Shown here one piece after another: positions 1 through 11,536 of a stretch of DNA of 64,000 bases. Origin of the DNA: Bilabrum cf. latius (Eukaryota; Bigyra: Bicosoecida; Bigyra; Bicosoecida); contig OZ237756.1 of the NCBI GenBank assembly GCA_965178125.1, positions 868,001 to 932,000 on the forward strand, written 5' to 3'. The translations under genes and the position numbers were made by a program. Within the stretch, counting starts at the first letter, position 1. Every line of letters begins with the position of its first letter. Below the pieces are notes generated by a model, which saw nothing but the letters and a program-made list of their open reading frames with translations, ran no database searches and was not told the origin of the DNA.

Positions 1-1860
1 GCTGCAGCTGTGGTCGGATCCGTGCCACTAGCACCGGCTGCTCCTGCTGCAGCTGTGGTCGGATCCGTGCCGCTAGCACCGGCTGCTCCTGCTGCAGCTG
101 TGGTCGGATCCGTGCCGCTAGCACCGGCTGCTCCTGCTGCGGCTGCTGCCGGATCCGTGCCGCTAGCACCGGCTGCTACTGCTGCGGCTGCGGCCGGATC
201 AGTATCGATAGCCCCGGCTGCTACTGCTGCAGCTGCGGCCGGATCCGTGCCGCTAGCACCTGCTGCTCCTGCTGCAGCTGTGGTCGGATCCGTGCCACTA
301 GCACCGGCTGCTCCTGCTGCAGCTGTGGTCGAATTCGTATCGATAGCCCCGGCTGCTCCTGCTGCGGCTGCGGCCGGATCCGTGCCGCTAGCACCAGCTG
401 CTCCTGCTGCAGCTGTGGTCGAATCCGTGCCGCTAGCACCGGCTGCCCCTGCTGCGGCTGCGGCCGGATCAGTATCGATAGCCCCGGCTGCTACTGCTGC
501 GGCTGCGGCCGGATCAGTATCGATAGCCCCGGCTGCTCCTGCTGCGGCTGCGGCCGGATCCGTGCCGCTAGCACCGGCTGCTCCTGCTGCAGCTGTGGTC
601 GAATCCGTGCCGCTAGCACCAGCTGCTACTGCTGCAGCTGTGGTCGGATCCGTATCGATAGCCCCGGCTGCTCCTACTGCAGCTGTGGTCGAATCCGTGC
701 CGCTAGCACCGGCTGCTCCTGCTGCAGCTGTGGTCGAATTCGTATCGATAGCACCGGCTGCTCCTGCTGCAGCTGTGGTCGGATCCGTGCCGCTAGCACC
801 GGCTGCTCCTGCTGCGGCTGCTGCCGGATCCGTGCCGCTAGCACCGGCTGCTACTGCTGCGGCTGCGGCCGGATCAGTATCGATAGCCCCGGCTGCTTCT
901 GCTGCAGCTGCGGTCGGATCCGTGCCGCTAGCACCAGCTGCTCCTGCTGCAGCTGGGGCCGGATCTGTGCCGCTAGCCCCGGCTGCTCCTGCTGCGGCTG
1001 CTGCCGGATCCGTGCCGCTAGCACCGGCTGCTACTGCTGCGGCTGCGGCCGGATCAGTATCGATAGCCCCGGCTGCTACTGCTGCAGCTGTGGTCGGATC
1101 CGTATCGATAGCCCCGGCTGCTCCTGCTGCAGCTGTGGTCGGATCCGTGCCGCTAGCACCAGCTGCTCCTGCTGCGGCTGGGGCCGGATCAGTATCGATA
1201 GCCCCGGCTGCTACTGCTGCGGCTGCGGCCGGATCCGTGCCGCTAGCACCGGCTGCTCCTGCTGCAGCTGTGGTCGAATCCGTGCCGCTAGCACCGGCTG
1301 CTCCTGCTGCGGCTGCGGCCGGATCAGTATCGATAGCCCCGGCTGCTACTGCTGCGGCTGCGGCCGGATCCGTGCCACTAGCCCCGGCTGCTCTTTCGGC
1401 AGCTGTGGTCGAATCCGTATCGATAGCACCGGCTGCTACTGCTGCAGCTGTGGTCGGATCTGTGCCGCTAGCCCCGGCTGCTCCTGCTGCGCCTGCGGCC
1501 GGATCCGTGCCGCTAGCACCAGCTGCTCCTGCTGCAGCTGTGGTCGGATCCGTGCCGCTAGCACCAGCTGCTCCTGCTGCGGCTGCGGCCGGATCCGTGC
1601 CGCTAGCACCGGCTGCTACTGCTGCGCCTGCGGCCGGATCAGTATCGATAGCCCCGGCTGCTCCTGCTGCGGCTGCGGCCGGATCCGTGCCGCAAGCACC
1701 AGCTGCTCCTGCTGCGCCTACGGCCGGATCCGTGCCGATAGCCCCGGCTGCTCCTGCTGCGGCTGCGGCCGGATCCGTGCCGCTAGCACCGGCTGCTCCT
1801 GCTGCAGCTTTGGTCGGATCGGTGCCGCTGGCCCCAAGTGCGCCTGCAGCGTTACTATCA
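1..1860. repeat. 45-bp minisatellite, about 41 copies
   Basis: Tandem units of 45 bp continue past the left edge. Two main unit types alternate irregularly: one with GGATCCGTGCCGCTAGCACC and one with GGATCAGTATCGATAGCCCC, followed by GGCTGCT(C/A)CT and a Gln/Ala-codon-like GCTGC(A/G) run. Because 45 is a multiple of three, frames are kept across copies. The plus frame encodes a 15-residue Pro/Ala/Val unit and ends in TAA TAG just after 1857. The minus frame encodes an Ala/Gly unit with a GTDP or DTDP core and is in phase with the cullin. The minus frame is preferred because it is continuous with a recognised gene. Confidence 0.95.
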
Positions 1861-3422
1861 TAATAGTTCTGTTGATGCTGTTGCACGGCTCGCAGCATAG
1901 AAGCAGGCAGGGGCACGTCCTGCACGGGTGATTTCGTCAGAGGCCACCGAGCATTGCACAACACTCGGCAGCTGAACTCAATGCCGCCATAAGGTCCAGC
2001 GCCATAAGGTCCAGCCACATCTCTAGCACCCACCGAAGATTCACCTGCACCGGCGGAATCCGGTGCGTAGAAGTCGTTGAAAGTGCTCTCGAGCCGCATA
2101 GTGAACGCCACACCGTGGGCTTCCTTCATGGATGCAAGGACGAACCGTTCTGCGTCCTTTGACACGCTCTTACCCTAGAGCAGCCGTGTGGCTAGTTTTT
2201 GATGGTACCGGTCCCTCAAGAGGTCCTTGTCTGCGATGAGCTCAAACAGGGTCAAAAACTACCGAAGCAGCTCCAACACCTCGTCATCGGATCTCCTGAG
2301 ACCATATAATGTCCCTGTGAGCAAAGCATCGACCGCATCTACCAGCAGCATCCACATGGAAGACTGGCCTTTGGGAGGGGTTGCGTTTACAAAGCACTTG
2401 AAGGCCTCATTGACGCATCGTGTCAGCACACCGTCAGAATCAAAGCAGCGATCCACGAAGTGTAATTGTCTTGCGTAGGCTTCCACCGCGGCTAAGCACA
2501 GTGCCTGGTCCCGCACTGTTTGAGCGCGGCCATGAGAGCGTCGCAGGGCTTTTCCTGCCGCTTGGGATGCTCCGGAAGCGGGTGCTTCCTCTGGTGAGGC
2601 GTAAGGTGATCCACCATCTTGTTCGATGGCTTCCAGCTGCTCAGTGGAGTTGTCCGCAAGGTGGTGGCCAATTGCCTTGATGCCTGCCTGCGACTTAATG
2701 GCTTTGAGCTGGTTGTACAATCTGGCCAAGCCAGCCTCATCCTTGGATTGCAGCATGCGAGGCACGTTCCAACCTTCCATCACCCAGTCCAGGTGTGGCT
2801 CGATGAATGCCTCTGGGACTGTCGCCTCAAGTCTTATCCGGGTCATGGGTAGCACGCTTGCGAAAATACCCGTTTCGTACGGCTGCACTACCTCCTTGAC
2901 TCGCTCCAGGTACTCGATCGGCATGCAGGAGCGTCGCAGGCACTCTACATCTTCTTGGAACTTCGCCTTGCACCCCTCGATGCAGGGCTGCTCGACCCAG
3001 TCGTTGTACATGGGGCTGGCTGCGACGGCCTCGTCTGATTGCGTGCTTCGGATGAATTGCTTGAATGTCTTCCATTCCCCCTCCATGGACCTGGCTGCAT
3101 CTAGGGCCACTAGCATGAGGGACATGTCGCGCAGGTCATCAGTCGAGAAGGTCTGCACACCCCGTGCGATTGTCTCCTGGATCGCCTAGGCTATGCCCCG
3201 CCCAAGCCGGGATCCATGAGGATGAATGGCGATCTGCGAGGTTTCCAAAACATGCCGTAGTACAATACGCACAGTATGATGGAGATGGCGCGGTACGCGG
3301 ACCAATCCAGGAGAGGACGGCGATATCAGCTTCAGCACCGGGCCCGACTTAGAAGTCAGACGCTGGATGTACAACCTCTTTAGTCTGATACCGACCTGTG
3401 TTCCACCACCCCCTTCCCCCAT
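1..3422 (-). CDS. Cullin family protein, C-terminus running off the window into a minisatellite
   Basis: Scaffold of a cullin-RING ubiquitin ligase. Reading the minus frame from 3422, with TAG as Gln at 3186-3188, 2259-2261 and 2175-2177, gives a cullin-like helical N-terminal region, the LARLYNQLK and VNEAFKCFVN segments, then the hallmark block KDLLRDRYHQKLATRLL-Q-GKS followed by a LESTFNDF motif and SCRVL...RWPL. This matches the cullin homology region in order and spacing. After ASMLRAVQQHQQNYYDSN the frame enters the 45-bp repeat and stays open to position 1 as Ala/Gly-rich repeats, so the neddylation/WHB part is not visible and may lie outside or be lost. ATG 3422 opens the frame, but the first ~90 residues are not clearly cullin-like and an upstream intron is likely. 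Family call is firm; both ends are uncertain. Confidence 0.8.
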
Positions 3423-4093
3423 CCATGCCCTGTATGCGTCTTCAGCTATTCAAAAATAGGCTACGTATCAGATCCAGATTAAACCGTAAAGGAAATAGTC
3501 CTGCCGCTGTTCCCGGGACTATCGGTCTTCACCCCAAACAACTTATTGCGCTGTGATCCTTTTGGAATAGTCTGGCTCTCACCTCATCAAACGCTCGAAT
3601 GCTGTCCAGAATTGGGCTGTGATCGTTAGGCAGTTTCCATCCTTTTGATGCGGCAAAGCTTCCGATCTTGTGCATGAATCGTAACGTCGAAAGAACGAAT
3701 AGACTATGTCGCCTGTACCTGACCAAACAAGTTCTGAACAAAAGATACGACAGCCGCAAAAAATAAAAAGATTTAATTGTGATACGAAGCATATGGAGTT
3801 GGCGCATGCTCTCACTCCTCGACGATCGTCCGCAGCTCTGCCACGATGTCTTTTCGTGCCATAGCCGGGGCCAGGGCCACATTCCCGCGATGTTTGAGTC
3901 GGGCGGTTATGGGTGGCTAAAAACTGCGGGCAGCGTTCGAACATCATGCAGAATTCACAGATTTCGCGAGACGACAGTTGCCGCGAGGCTCCCGGAGCCT
4001 CCTTAAAAACAAGATCCGATAGAAAACACAACTCTGGTTCCTGTTGAAGGATCGTATTCACCACGTGGATTCAGACCTACGACTTAAACCAAA
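3423..4093. other. AT-richer stretch, no gene I can support
   Basis: This region is visibly more AT-rich than its neighbours. Minus-strand frames are open from about 4064 to 3579 and 3882 to 3529, but the frames change without clear splice sites and the translations have no recognisable domain. It may hold exons of a gene that includes the ORF at 4094-4711, or the 5' exons of the cullin. Nothing firmer can be said. Confidence 0.5.
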
Positions 4094-4711
4094 TTAATGG
4101 ATACACCTTGCGTCCTTGCAAGGGTGTACAACTAACCATTTCTTGAATATAGTTGAGAACGTCTCAATCGAACCCGCCGACCTTGATTCAACAGCAACCA
4201 AGTTACGGAGAGTGCCTGTGACAGCTTTTAGCAGATCTGGTTCTTCAAGCCACTGACCCATCTGGCGGTCAATACGGTACCACGTTGGATACACTCCAAA
4301 TACTTTGCAGTACCATGTGACAAAGTCGATGGTACTAGGGGTGTACCTCTTCGATTCTTGAGCGAAAACGTGTCTTTCTGTCTCTTGTATAAATAGACGA
4401 ACATGCTCTTCGGTCGGTGGCATGTACTCCTCGAGTGCAGGACTTGATCCACGGGTCCAATCCCGACCTTCGAAAGCTTTGCAGTAATGATCTTGTCCCC
4501 AAAATCCAAGTCCAGGGTTCAAGCTCCTGTACCGTTCGCACCATGATGCACTCATTGTGCGAAACTGCAATAACCCAGCCAGTTTAAAGGGTGAATGGTT
4601 GGCAATGTCGTATCTGTTGCGTACTCCAACTTTCCCCATCTGTGGCGCCGCGCAATACAGTTCCGGAACCGGTTCGTGGTCGGTCCAAATCTGGAATGCG
4701 ACACTGATCAT
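4094..4711 (-). CDS. Unknown protein in AT-richer island
   Basis: A 205-residue frame opens at ATG 4711 and ends at TAA 4094-4096. It uses more A/T-ending codons than surrounding genes and is rich in Trp, Tyr and Cys (FGVYPTWYRIDRQMGQW, FWGQDHYCKAF). No TAG occurs inside. The frame is the same as that of the upstream gene and is separated from it by the TAG-TGA at 4769-4774, so a longer 5' end is possible only if that TGA were not a stop. I recognise no family. Different base composition from its neighbours could mean recent acquisition, but this is only an inference. Confidence 0.5.
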   Translation of the reverse strand: MISVAFQIWTDHEPVPELYCAAPQMGKVGVRNRYDIANHSPFKLAGLLQFRTMSASWCERYRSLNPGLGFWGQDHYCKAFEGRDWTRGSSPALEEYMPPTEEHVRLFIQETERHVFAQESKRYTPSTIDFVTWYCKVFGVYPTWYRIDRQMGQWLEEPDLLKAVTGTLRNLVAVESRSAGSIETFSTIFKKWLVVHPCKDARCIH

Positions 4712-4768
4712 TATGTGATATACACTCTTGCACCCATGTACAGTCCTCCCATACTCCCAAATGTCCAA

Positions 4769-7700
4769 TCACTAATGTGGGACATGATGCTCACCGACCG
4801 GCCTAGGCACGACACCCCCCTCTATTGGCCAGACCGCCATCCCATCGCTAGTTGTATCACTACATACAAGATAGCGCAATCGCACGGCGCTACCAGCATC
4901 TCCTCCCACCGCACCCCCTCGAGATCCCCCACCCACCACAGCCCTCTCTACAGCCCCAGCCACCGCCCCGGGCACCTGCAGCCCAGCGAGGAACAGACCC
5001 CGGGCCTCCCCATAGGCAGAGCTCCCTGCCCACCCAGCAGCCGCATGCCCTCCGCCCCACGTAGCATCGTACGCGGCAATCTCACCCAAAAGTGCACGCT
5101 ACTTAGCAACATCCCCAGCCCGCTCCGCCGCCCACAGCTCCTCCTCCAAGGCCCCCCTGGTCCGGCCGTAGTCCACACCCAGTGCTGTTGCGGCCGCCCG
5201 GCGGGCCCGGGACACAGCCCCGAGGTACAGGCCTTGCGCACTGCACTGCAGCGCATTCAGGACAGAGGCATCACCATTGTTCCCTAAATTGTTGTTCGCG
5301 TTGCTCCACACGATGGCACCGACCCGCGGCTCCACCGCCCCCTCGTCCCCGCAGAACGTGACCTAAACTCTCCGCTGTTCCCCAGCCGCGCCACCAAGCT
5401 CCGACCCCACCCCCACCCCCACCCCCACCCCCACCGCCCTCCCGAGATCGTCCATCCGCCCAGCCACAGCGTCATCCAGCACGCCTCCACCCCTGGGCCC
5501 CAGCCCGGCCATCCGCGCCAGCCGCTGCACCCAGGGGTCCATGCCAGGGCCAGATCCAGCTTCGTTGTTCCCCGAAAACGAACCTTCGCTCGGCATGAGA
5601 AGGCTCGTCGCCTGCACAGCGTCGTCCAACACGCGCCCCGTCGCATTGCTGAGGCTAGCGGGTGTGGCCCCCTGGCACAGCGAGGCGGGGGCGGGCAGGA
5701 TCAGCTAAACGGGGCACGACATGCGCGGCGCCATCGCACGCAGTGCGGAACCACCCGGCCCGTCCAGGACGCTTTGTTGCGTGTACTGAGCCCTCAGCAT
5801 TAAATCGGACAGCTGGCCCTTCCTGTCCTCTATCCCAGAGGTGGAGGACAGCCGGTCGATTGTGGCGCTCACGTGCATCTGCCCCACCGCCCTCGCCCCC
5901 TTGTGCGCGAGACCCTGAGGATCCAGCACCGGCACTCGCTTGAGGTCCTCCAGCAGCGTCTTATAGTGGGGAAACAGACTCGCCGCCCTGGGCAGGTCGA
6001 GCCAAAGGGACTGCACAGGCAGGGGCCGGGTCCTTGGCCAGCAGAGCACGACCCCAGCGGGCCACATGCCGCTCTTGCTGCTCTTGCTGCTCTTGCCGCT
6101 CTTGATGCTCTTGCTGCTCTTGCCGCTCTTGCTGCTGTTGTTAGGTTCCCTCTTTGCGGCCCATGCCGACTCCGACTCATACTCCTGCTCCTACTGATTG
6201 CTCGGCTCCATCCTCCCCGCATCCTCCTTTGACTTGTCTTTGTGTTCCCCCAGCAGACCCGCCAGCAGCAGCGCCCCCCAGGCGTCATACCTCTCTCCCA
6301 CCACCACCACGGGCCCTCCCACCCCCAGCGCCCTGCATGCATCCAGCCCGTCCTGGGCCTTGGCGTAGAGCCCCCCCGTGCGCAGGTGGAGGGAGCGGTA
6401 GGCCGCGGACTGCCGCACCGCAGTGCGCTGCACTTCGTCGGCTTCCTCGGCTTCGGCTCCGGTGAGGAGAGCTCGCGGAACCTTCCTGGGAATATTCCGG
6501 GCAAGTTCCGCGAGTCGCACGGCAGCCTGGTACCCCTCCAGCGATGGACCCCTTAATGAGGCGGTGAATGAGGTTGAGGTACCTGCGGATGATGCCTCAT
6601 CGACCGGAGCTGCTGCGGCTGCCCTGTCGTGGTCACCCGCTGAGTCTGATTGCGCGTCGAATTGTTTCACCGGTAGATCTGGCCCACCATCTGTGCCACC
6701 CGTCAGGTCAACTATGCCAATGCTCTTCCTCCTCCTCTTCTGCCTCGTCTCTTCTGTTCGCATGGGCTGCTGTGGGGCAGGGTAGGACGGCCGAAATCCG
6801 GAATTCGAGTCCGGCTCCGAGTCCCCAGGGAGCGGAGAGGTAGCACGAGCGAATTCCGAGCGGTCCATCGGTGGATTCACGCCTGCTTTGGCCACCCCCG
6901 CACCGTCACCCCCATCACCACCACGCCCCGAGGAAGACCAGATGCCCCTACCCATGGCCCGGCTGGCCCCCGCTCTGCTCCCCCCTCTCATCTCCCTCTC
7001 TCCCTCCACCTCACCCGTTCTGTGGAGCCCTTCCGCCGATTGGCCGTGCAGTGCGATGCACCTAAAACCGCGCGCCACCAGATCCGCCTGCACCAGCCCC
7101 CACACCGCCGCCGACTCCCCATCCCCCGCCAGCAGAACCGCCGTGGCAACGGGTATCGATCCCGGGTCCGAAGCGCTACCTGGCCCGGCATCCATCGCTA
7201 CCACGTGCCGCCTGGGCCGAAGCACAGGCCTCCTGGGCCGACTCGGAGCCAGAAACAAATCGTCCAGCCCGTCCTCATTGGACGCTACAGCATCTCCCTG
7301 CTCTCCTGCATGGGCAGAAGCAGCAACGGAGCCGGTTGTTGTGCCCCATCCGAACACGCTCTATCGGACACCCGCATTGGCACCACCACCGGCATTGCAT
7401 CTCATTGAGTGCTCCCATGCCGCTCGCTTGCTGGACCCAGGCAAACCAGGGGGCACCACTGCCGCTGGCCTGCCCAGCCTGCTGCAATACTCGTCATCCT
7501 GAGCCGGCGTGCGCCACCCGGCGCCGCGCAACTTGCGGAACCTGGTGCTCTGCCGCTCCGTGTGCACCTCGATGGCCCCGTCGCTGCGGGCGAGCAGGTC
7601 GTACCTGGTTGCAACCGCTCTCTAGGCTCCCGTCGCGCGGCGCCTCAGGATTCGGAGCTGCCTGGTGGCCAGCGGAACCGCGTCTTCCTCTTCCTTGTCG

Positions 7701-7840
7701 TCCAGGAAGGCGAGGCCCAGCAAGGAGGCCAAGAGTGAAAGGCCCACTGCAGCGAGAAACAGTATGAGGTTGTAGCGCTGGCTGTCTTGCCGCTCCTGCG
7801 ATGCACAGAGTGGGAAAAGGGGTGTCAGAACAGCCTTCAT
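4769..7840 (-). CDS. Membrane-anchored alpha/beta-hydrolase-like protein with long Ser/Gly-rich insert
   Basis: One continuous frame of 1,023 residues from ATG 7840 to TGA 4769-4771, with seven TAG codons read as Gln (7622, 7361, 6191, 5705, 5363, 5099, 4772). A hydrophobic segment at about residues 25-46 (LILFLAAVGLSLLASLLGLAF) suggests a signal anchor. Around residue 230, VLLAGDGESAAVW...ARGFRCIALHG resembles the first strands of an alpha/beta hydrolase. Near 510, GGPVVVVGERYDAWGALLLAGLL sits where the nucleophile elbow is expected, but the usual G-x-S-x-G serine is missing. The ~190 residues between these are low complexity. A (SSK/SGK)n tract follows at about 563-585. The fold assignment is an inference from two motifs; a non-catalytic role is likely if it is right. 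The last codon pair before the end is TAG-TGA. Confidence 0.6.
5404..5434. repeat. Short CCCCCA tandem repeat
   Basis: A hexanucleotide run of about five CCCCCA copies inside the hydrolase-like gene; on the coding strand it gives an alternating Val-Gly tract (GVGVGVGVG). Probably a slippage-prone microsatellite. Confidence 0.8.
6068..6139. repeat. Nine-base CTCTTG(C)TG microsatellite coding Ser-Lys
   Basis: Imperfect repeats of GCTCTTGCT/GCTCTTGCC on the plus strand. In the minus-strand gene they encode a Ser-Ser-Lys/Ser-Gly-Lys run directly after the putative hydrolase region. Confidence 0.85.
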
Positions 7841-8470
7841 TTCGCAAATACATACTCCATTCGGTTAAAACCATGCGCATTAACATTCGGCTAATGCTGC
7901 AAGCAGATGTAGCATCCAGTGTCTTACCCAGTCCTGCAGTGGCTTTTGCATCTCCATCTCCCGTATAGCTAGCTAACGCTCGCTTGCAGTCGTTGCTAAT
8001 ACCCCATCGGTCTACTGAGCAGATGCAAGTGTGACCTCTGTTGCGCCGGATCGATCTGCAGACTGTAGCGCGCTTGCTCCCTGCCGCTACCGTCGCGCAA
8101 TCTCAGCCCGCATAGACGCAAGTTTACGCTGGTTCTCAGTCGTTGGTACAACTTTGGTAGATGATTTGTCCAATACCTATTTATCTGATGTTGAATCGTC
8201 TCGTTTGCTGGCAAAATATCGCTTGGAGATTTGCTGTCTCCATTTCTTCCATTGGGTCAACTAGTAGCGGCAGCAAATGCGCTGTACCACATGCTTAGTG
8301 ACTGAATAAGTATTTCTCTGCATCCAACTTAGGTTCACAGCGAGTGAGTTAGCTGTTAAGCCGACAACTGTGTGTCTGGTTCCGCTGCACTCGTCACTTC
8401 AACACTTCCTGGAAATTGTCGTGACAGAATTGCAGTTTCGCCAAATGAGAGAAACTACAGATAATTTGTA
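7841..8470. promoter_or_regulatory. Intergenic region between divergent genes
   Basis: 630 bp separate the start codons of the hydrolase-like gene (minus, ATG 7840) and the TPR-like gene (plus, ATG 8471). Short open frames on both strands have no coding character. It must contain both promoters, but I see no TATA box or other named element that I would defend. Confidence 0.5.
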
Positions 8471-11155
8471 ATGAGTGTCTTCGTATTGGCCGGACCAGCG
8501 TGTCCAGAGGACGCTGGATATTTGCACAAACTTGGGAAACAAAAGGCAAGTAATTCGCGAAATTACATAGTTGCTCATATTGCTGTTGATTCCTGGGATC
8601 CAGTCGAGTCAAAGATTGTCGGATCCAAGTCTACATTGTTTTCTAGTTTTGAAGCGTTCGACGGCAGAGCTGCCTCGGATGATGGGCAGCCGCTGGTACT
8701 TGCACTTGGCCTAGGGAGGGCATTTCCAGCGGATGCAGATCGAACGGATGCCGAACGCCGGTCCAGCACAGTTGCAATCCCAGCCATTATCGAACAAATG
8801 GTTGCAAGAACTGCCCCCGGATCCGAATCTGTGGCATGCGTCGATCCCTTGCTGAGCATGGCTCCCTCCAACTCGAAGCGAGCAGAGCAGGTGCCCGCCG
8901 CGGCCGTCATCACCGACCCCAGAGAGCGCTGGTGCATCGGTGGATTAGAGCCGTGGGAGGCACGTAATGCCCTTCGGAAAGAACGTGAGAAGTGTCGCCA
9001 GCATAACGACCAATCGGCGCTGACCGGCCCCTCCGCGGCATCGTCGTCTGCTCCGATCGGACATGGTGCCTCACTAGGGGAGGTGCGAGAGGACGAGGCC
9101 ATCGAGCTGTCTACACCACCGCACTGGGTGTACGACGTGGAAGGTGGCGGTGTGACTAGTGACGAGGCGGGGCGATTGGCAGGCCGTACCGACAGCGAGA
9201 GCGAGGACGGAGACGAAGGCGAAGTAGGCGCGGTGAAGCTCGCCATCGAAACAAGCTGCTACCCTGTCGACGCCGATTACACTCGTCACACGGGATCAGG
9301 ATCGGAGCAGCCTGCGTCGCCATCGCCGCCGCCCCCCTGCCGGTCCATGCGGCTGCCAGGCAGGATGCACGAAGACCTGCTGCTGCGGCGGTCCGGCGCC
9401 GCGCAGCGGAACCTCTTGTGGAGGGTGCGGGTGAAGGTGCTGGAGCGGAGGGGTGCAGTTCCGCTGCTGCCGCCGGTTGCAACGCCTGGTGACATCGTGA
9501 CGAGTGCAGGTGCCGCCAGGCTGGGAGGGCTGTGGAACGGGTCTGGCGAGGAGGAGAACACAACATCGCAAGCAGCCTCGATGGACGCATCGCACTGCAG
9601 CGCCGCCGACGCAGTTCCTCTGGCCATTGAAGCCAAGGACCAAGGGGATAGTCTGCTCCGATCGGATCGGATCAGTGAGGCATGGAGGGCGTACGGGAGG
9701 GCCTTGGCACGGACCCAGGTGGGGGAGCCAGACGATTCGGACGGGCACGGCGATGGTCAAGAAGGGGGGCCAGATCGCTGCAGGACCGTGAGCATGGTCT
9801 TACAATAGAGGGACAAGGATGATGCTAGAGCGGAAGGTGAAGCTGGAGCGGCCAATGACCAATCGTCACGGGGCAATCGCACGCCTCATGGGCCGTCGGA
9901 GCCGCCACGGGCTCAGGCCCACCTGGCCCTGCAGGAGATACGGCTCCGAATACTGCTGAACCGCTCCCTCGCCGGCCGGCGCGTTGCCGAAGAGGTTCCA
10001 TCGGGATCTGGTGCGGGGGATTTGCAATGGAAACGTCCCGGGAAGTTCCTGGAACAGTCCCTGCACGACGCCCAGGAGGCGGGCCGGATCGGCTTGATGC
10101 TCGTGCAGCACCACTGGCATGCACAGCGCGACGATGAAGACGATGGCGATGCAGGGGCCAGTACAACCGCCTCTGGGCCACCTGCAATCGGGACGGAAGC
10201 CTCATCCCACTCGTCACACCTGAAATCAGCGCTGGGCCTGTACCGCAAGGCCCGGCTCCGGAGGGCCCGGGCGAGGATGGCCGCGATTCGGGCGTGCCGG
10301 AAGGGGACCGCTGGTGGCGGTAGCTGCTACAGTAGCGGTACAAGAAGTGGCGGGATAGAAGGGAGGCAGGATCGGTCGGGTGCTGCCGCCGCCACCACTC
10401 GTCACACAACAGATCCCCGAGGCAGCCTCGGTCTTCCCACCGCGGAGAGCACCGGCTGCTGCCTGCTGGGAGCCCTGGCGGATCTTATCGCGGCCACGGG
10501 CGGGGGTGTGGCGAGTGACAGTGTGACGAGTGAAAGTGTGACGAGTGCTGAGGGGAACAGGGAAGACGTGTCGCTGGGACCGGGCGATAGGCTGCTTGCT
10601 GCAGGTCGCGCCGCTTGTAGGCCGGTCCAGAGCATGGCGCGCGGCGGTGTGACGAGTGAAGGGAGGGTGCGGTCGCTGGCCATGATGCAAATCCCCAGAG
10701 CGATGCCGTCGGCCGAGCCCTTCGCATGCGTAGGGGACCCGGAATCAATACCGCTCGCGGAGTTGGTCGCAGATGTGCAGGGGGCCCTCTCTGGGCCCGA
10801 TGGCCTCCGCTAGAGGTGTGATGAGCGTCCGTGGTGTGACGAGTGGGAGTCGCAGGCACGGTGGTGGCTCGAGGAGGAAGCCGGGCCGGCGGTGGCAAGC
10901 AGAAAACGAACGTTCGGTGGGATTCTCTGCAGAGAGCCGGGCAAGGAGGAGACCAAGAAGGGGGAGGTATCGGCAGGGACAAGAGCAGTAGAAGCATCTG
11001 CAGCAATAGGTGCCGGTGCAGTGGCAGACCGCGAACTGGGCGAGCATGTCGGTGGGAGCGGCAGCCACATGCGTGGGCAACATGGCGGTGACGAGAGTGA
11101 CGCCGAAGGTGAGGACGAGGACGGCCTGGGCCTGCCTCCACTCGAGTACGCATGA
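8471..11155 (+). CDS. TPR-like protein with long disordered inserts
   Basis: Continuous frame of 894 residues from ATG 8471 to TGA 11153-11155, with TAG as Gln at 9806-9808 and 10811-10813. The first ~380 residues are unrecognised. At about 387-412, EAKDQGDSLLRSDRISEAW-RAYGRAL fits a tetratricopeptide helix pair. LQEIRLRILLNRSLAGRRV (about 485-505), LEQSLHDAQEAGRIGL and YRKARLRRARARMAAIRA (about 590-610) look like further TPR helices, as in co-chaperone TPR domains, but they are separated by Ser/Gly/Thr-rich inserts. Those inserts carry most of the recurring CACTCGTCAC motif described in the findings. The C-terminus is acidic. The function is probably protein-protein binding. TPR call is moderate; no catalytic domain is seen. 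Confidence 0.6.
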
Positions 11156-11536
11156 TCGAGATTTGCATCCGGGGTCAAGGTAGCGCATGATTCGCATCCC
11201 ATCCAATACTTCATGCTAGGTTATTAATTAAATATACCAAACGTAGTCTCGCAAAGCAAGTGGCCACAAAGCAGGGAGAGATCCCCTGCCTTCAATAATC
11301 ACGCAAACATCCAATCAGCTGACGAATCTCACAATGCAGTGCACCCCACGAAAGCGCTGCAGCACTGCAAAGACCGTCAAATGTTGCGGAAACAGCTAGA
11401 CACATGCGGACGCCCAATGTAACTACGCACAGCCGAAGCCGCCATACCCGTCGGAACGCCCACACCACCGGACGAGAGCGTGTATGACGAAGTGGTCGCA
11501 AACACAGTCGTCACACTTGTCTCCCTCAAGTCCTCA
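11156..11536. other. Intergenic, nothing recognised
   Basis: About 380 bp between the convergent ends of the TPR-like gene and the His/Cys-rich gene. It is AT-richer after 11210. It presumably holds both 3' ends; no element was recognised. Confidence 0.6.

Noticed and set aside
10-1863. 617-codon plus-strand Pro/Ala/Val ORF over the minisatellite
   Set aside because: Any stop-free 45-bp unit keeps several frames open. The minus frame is continuous with a cullin, so that reading is preferred, though the plus frame cannot be fully excluded.
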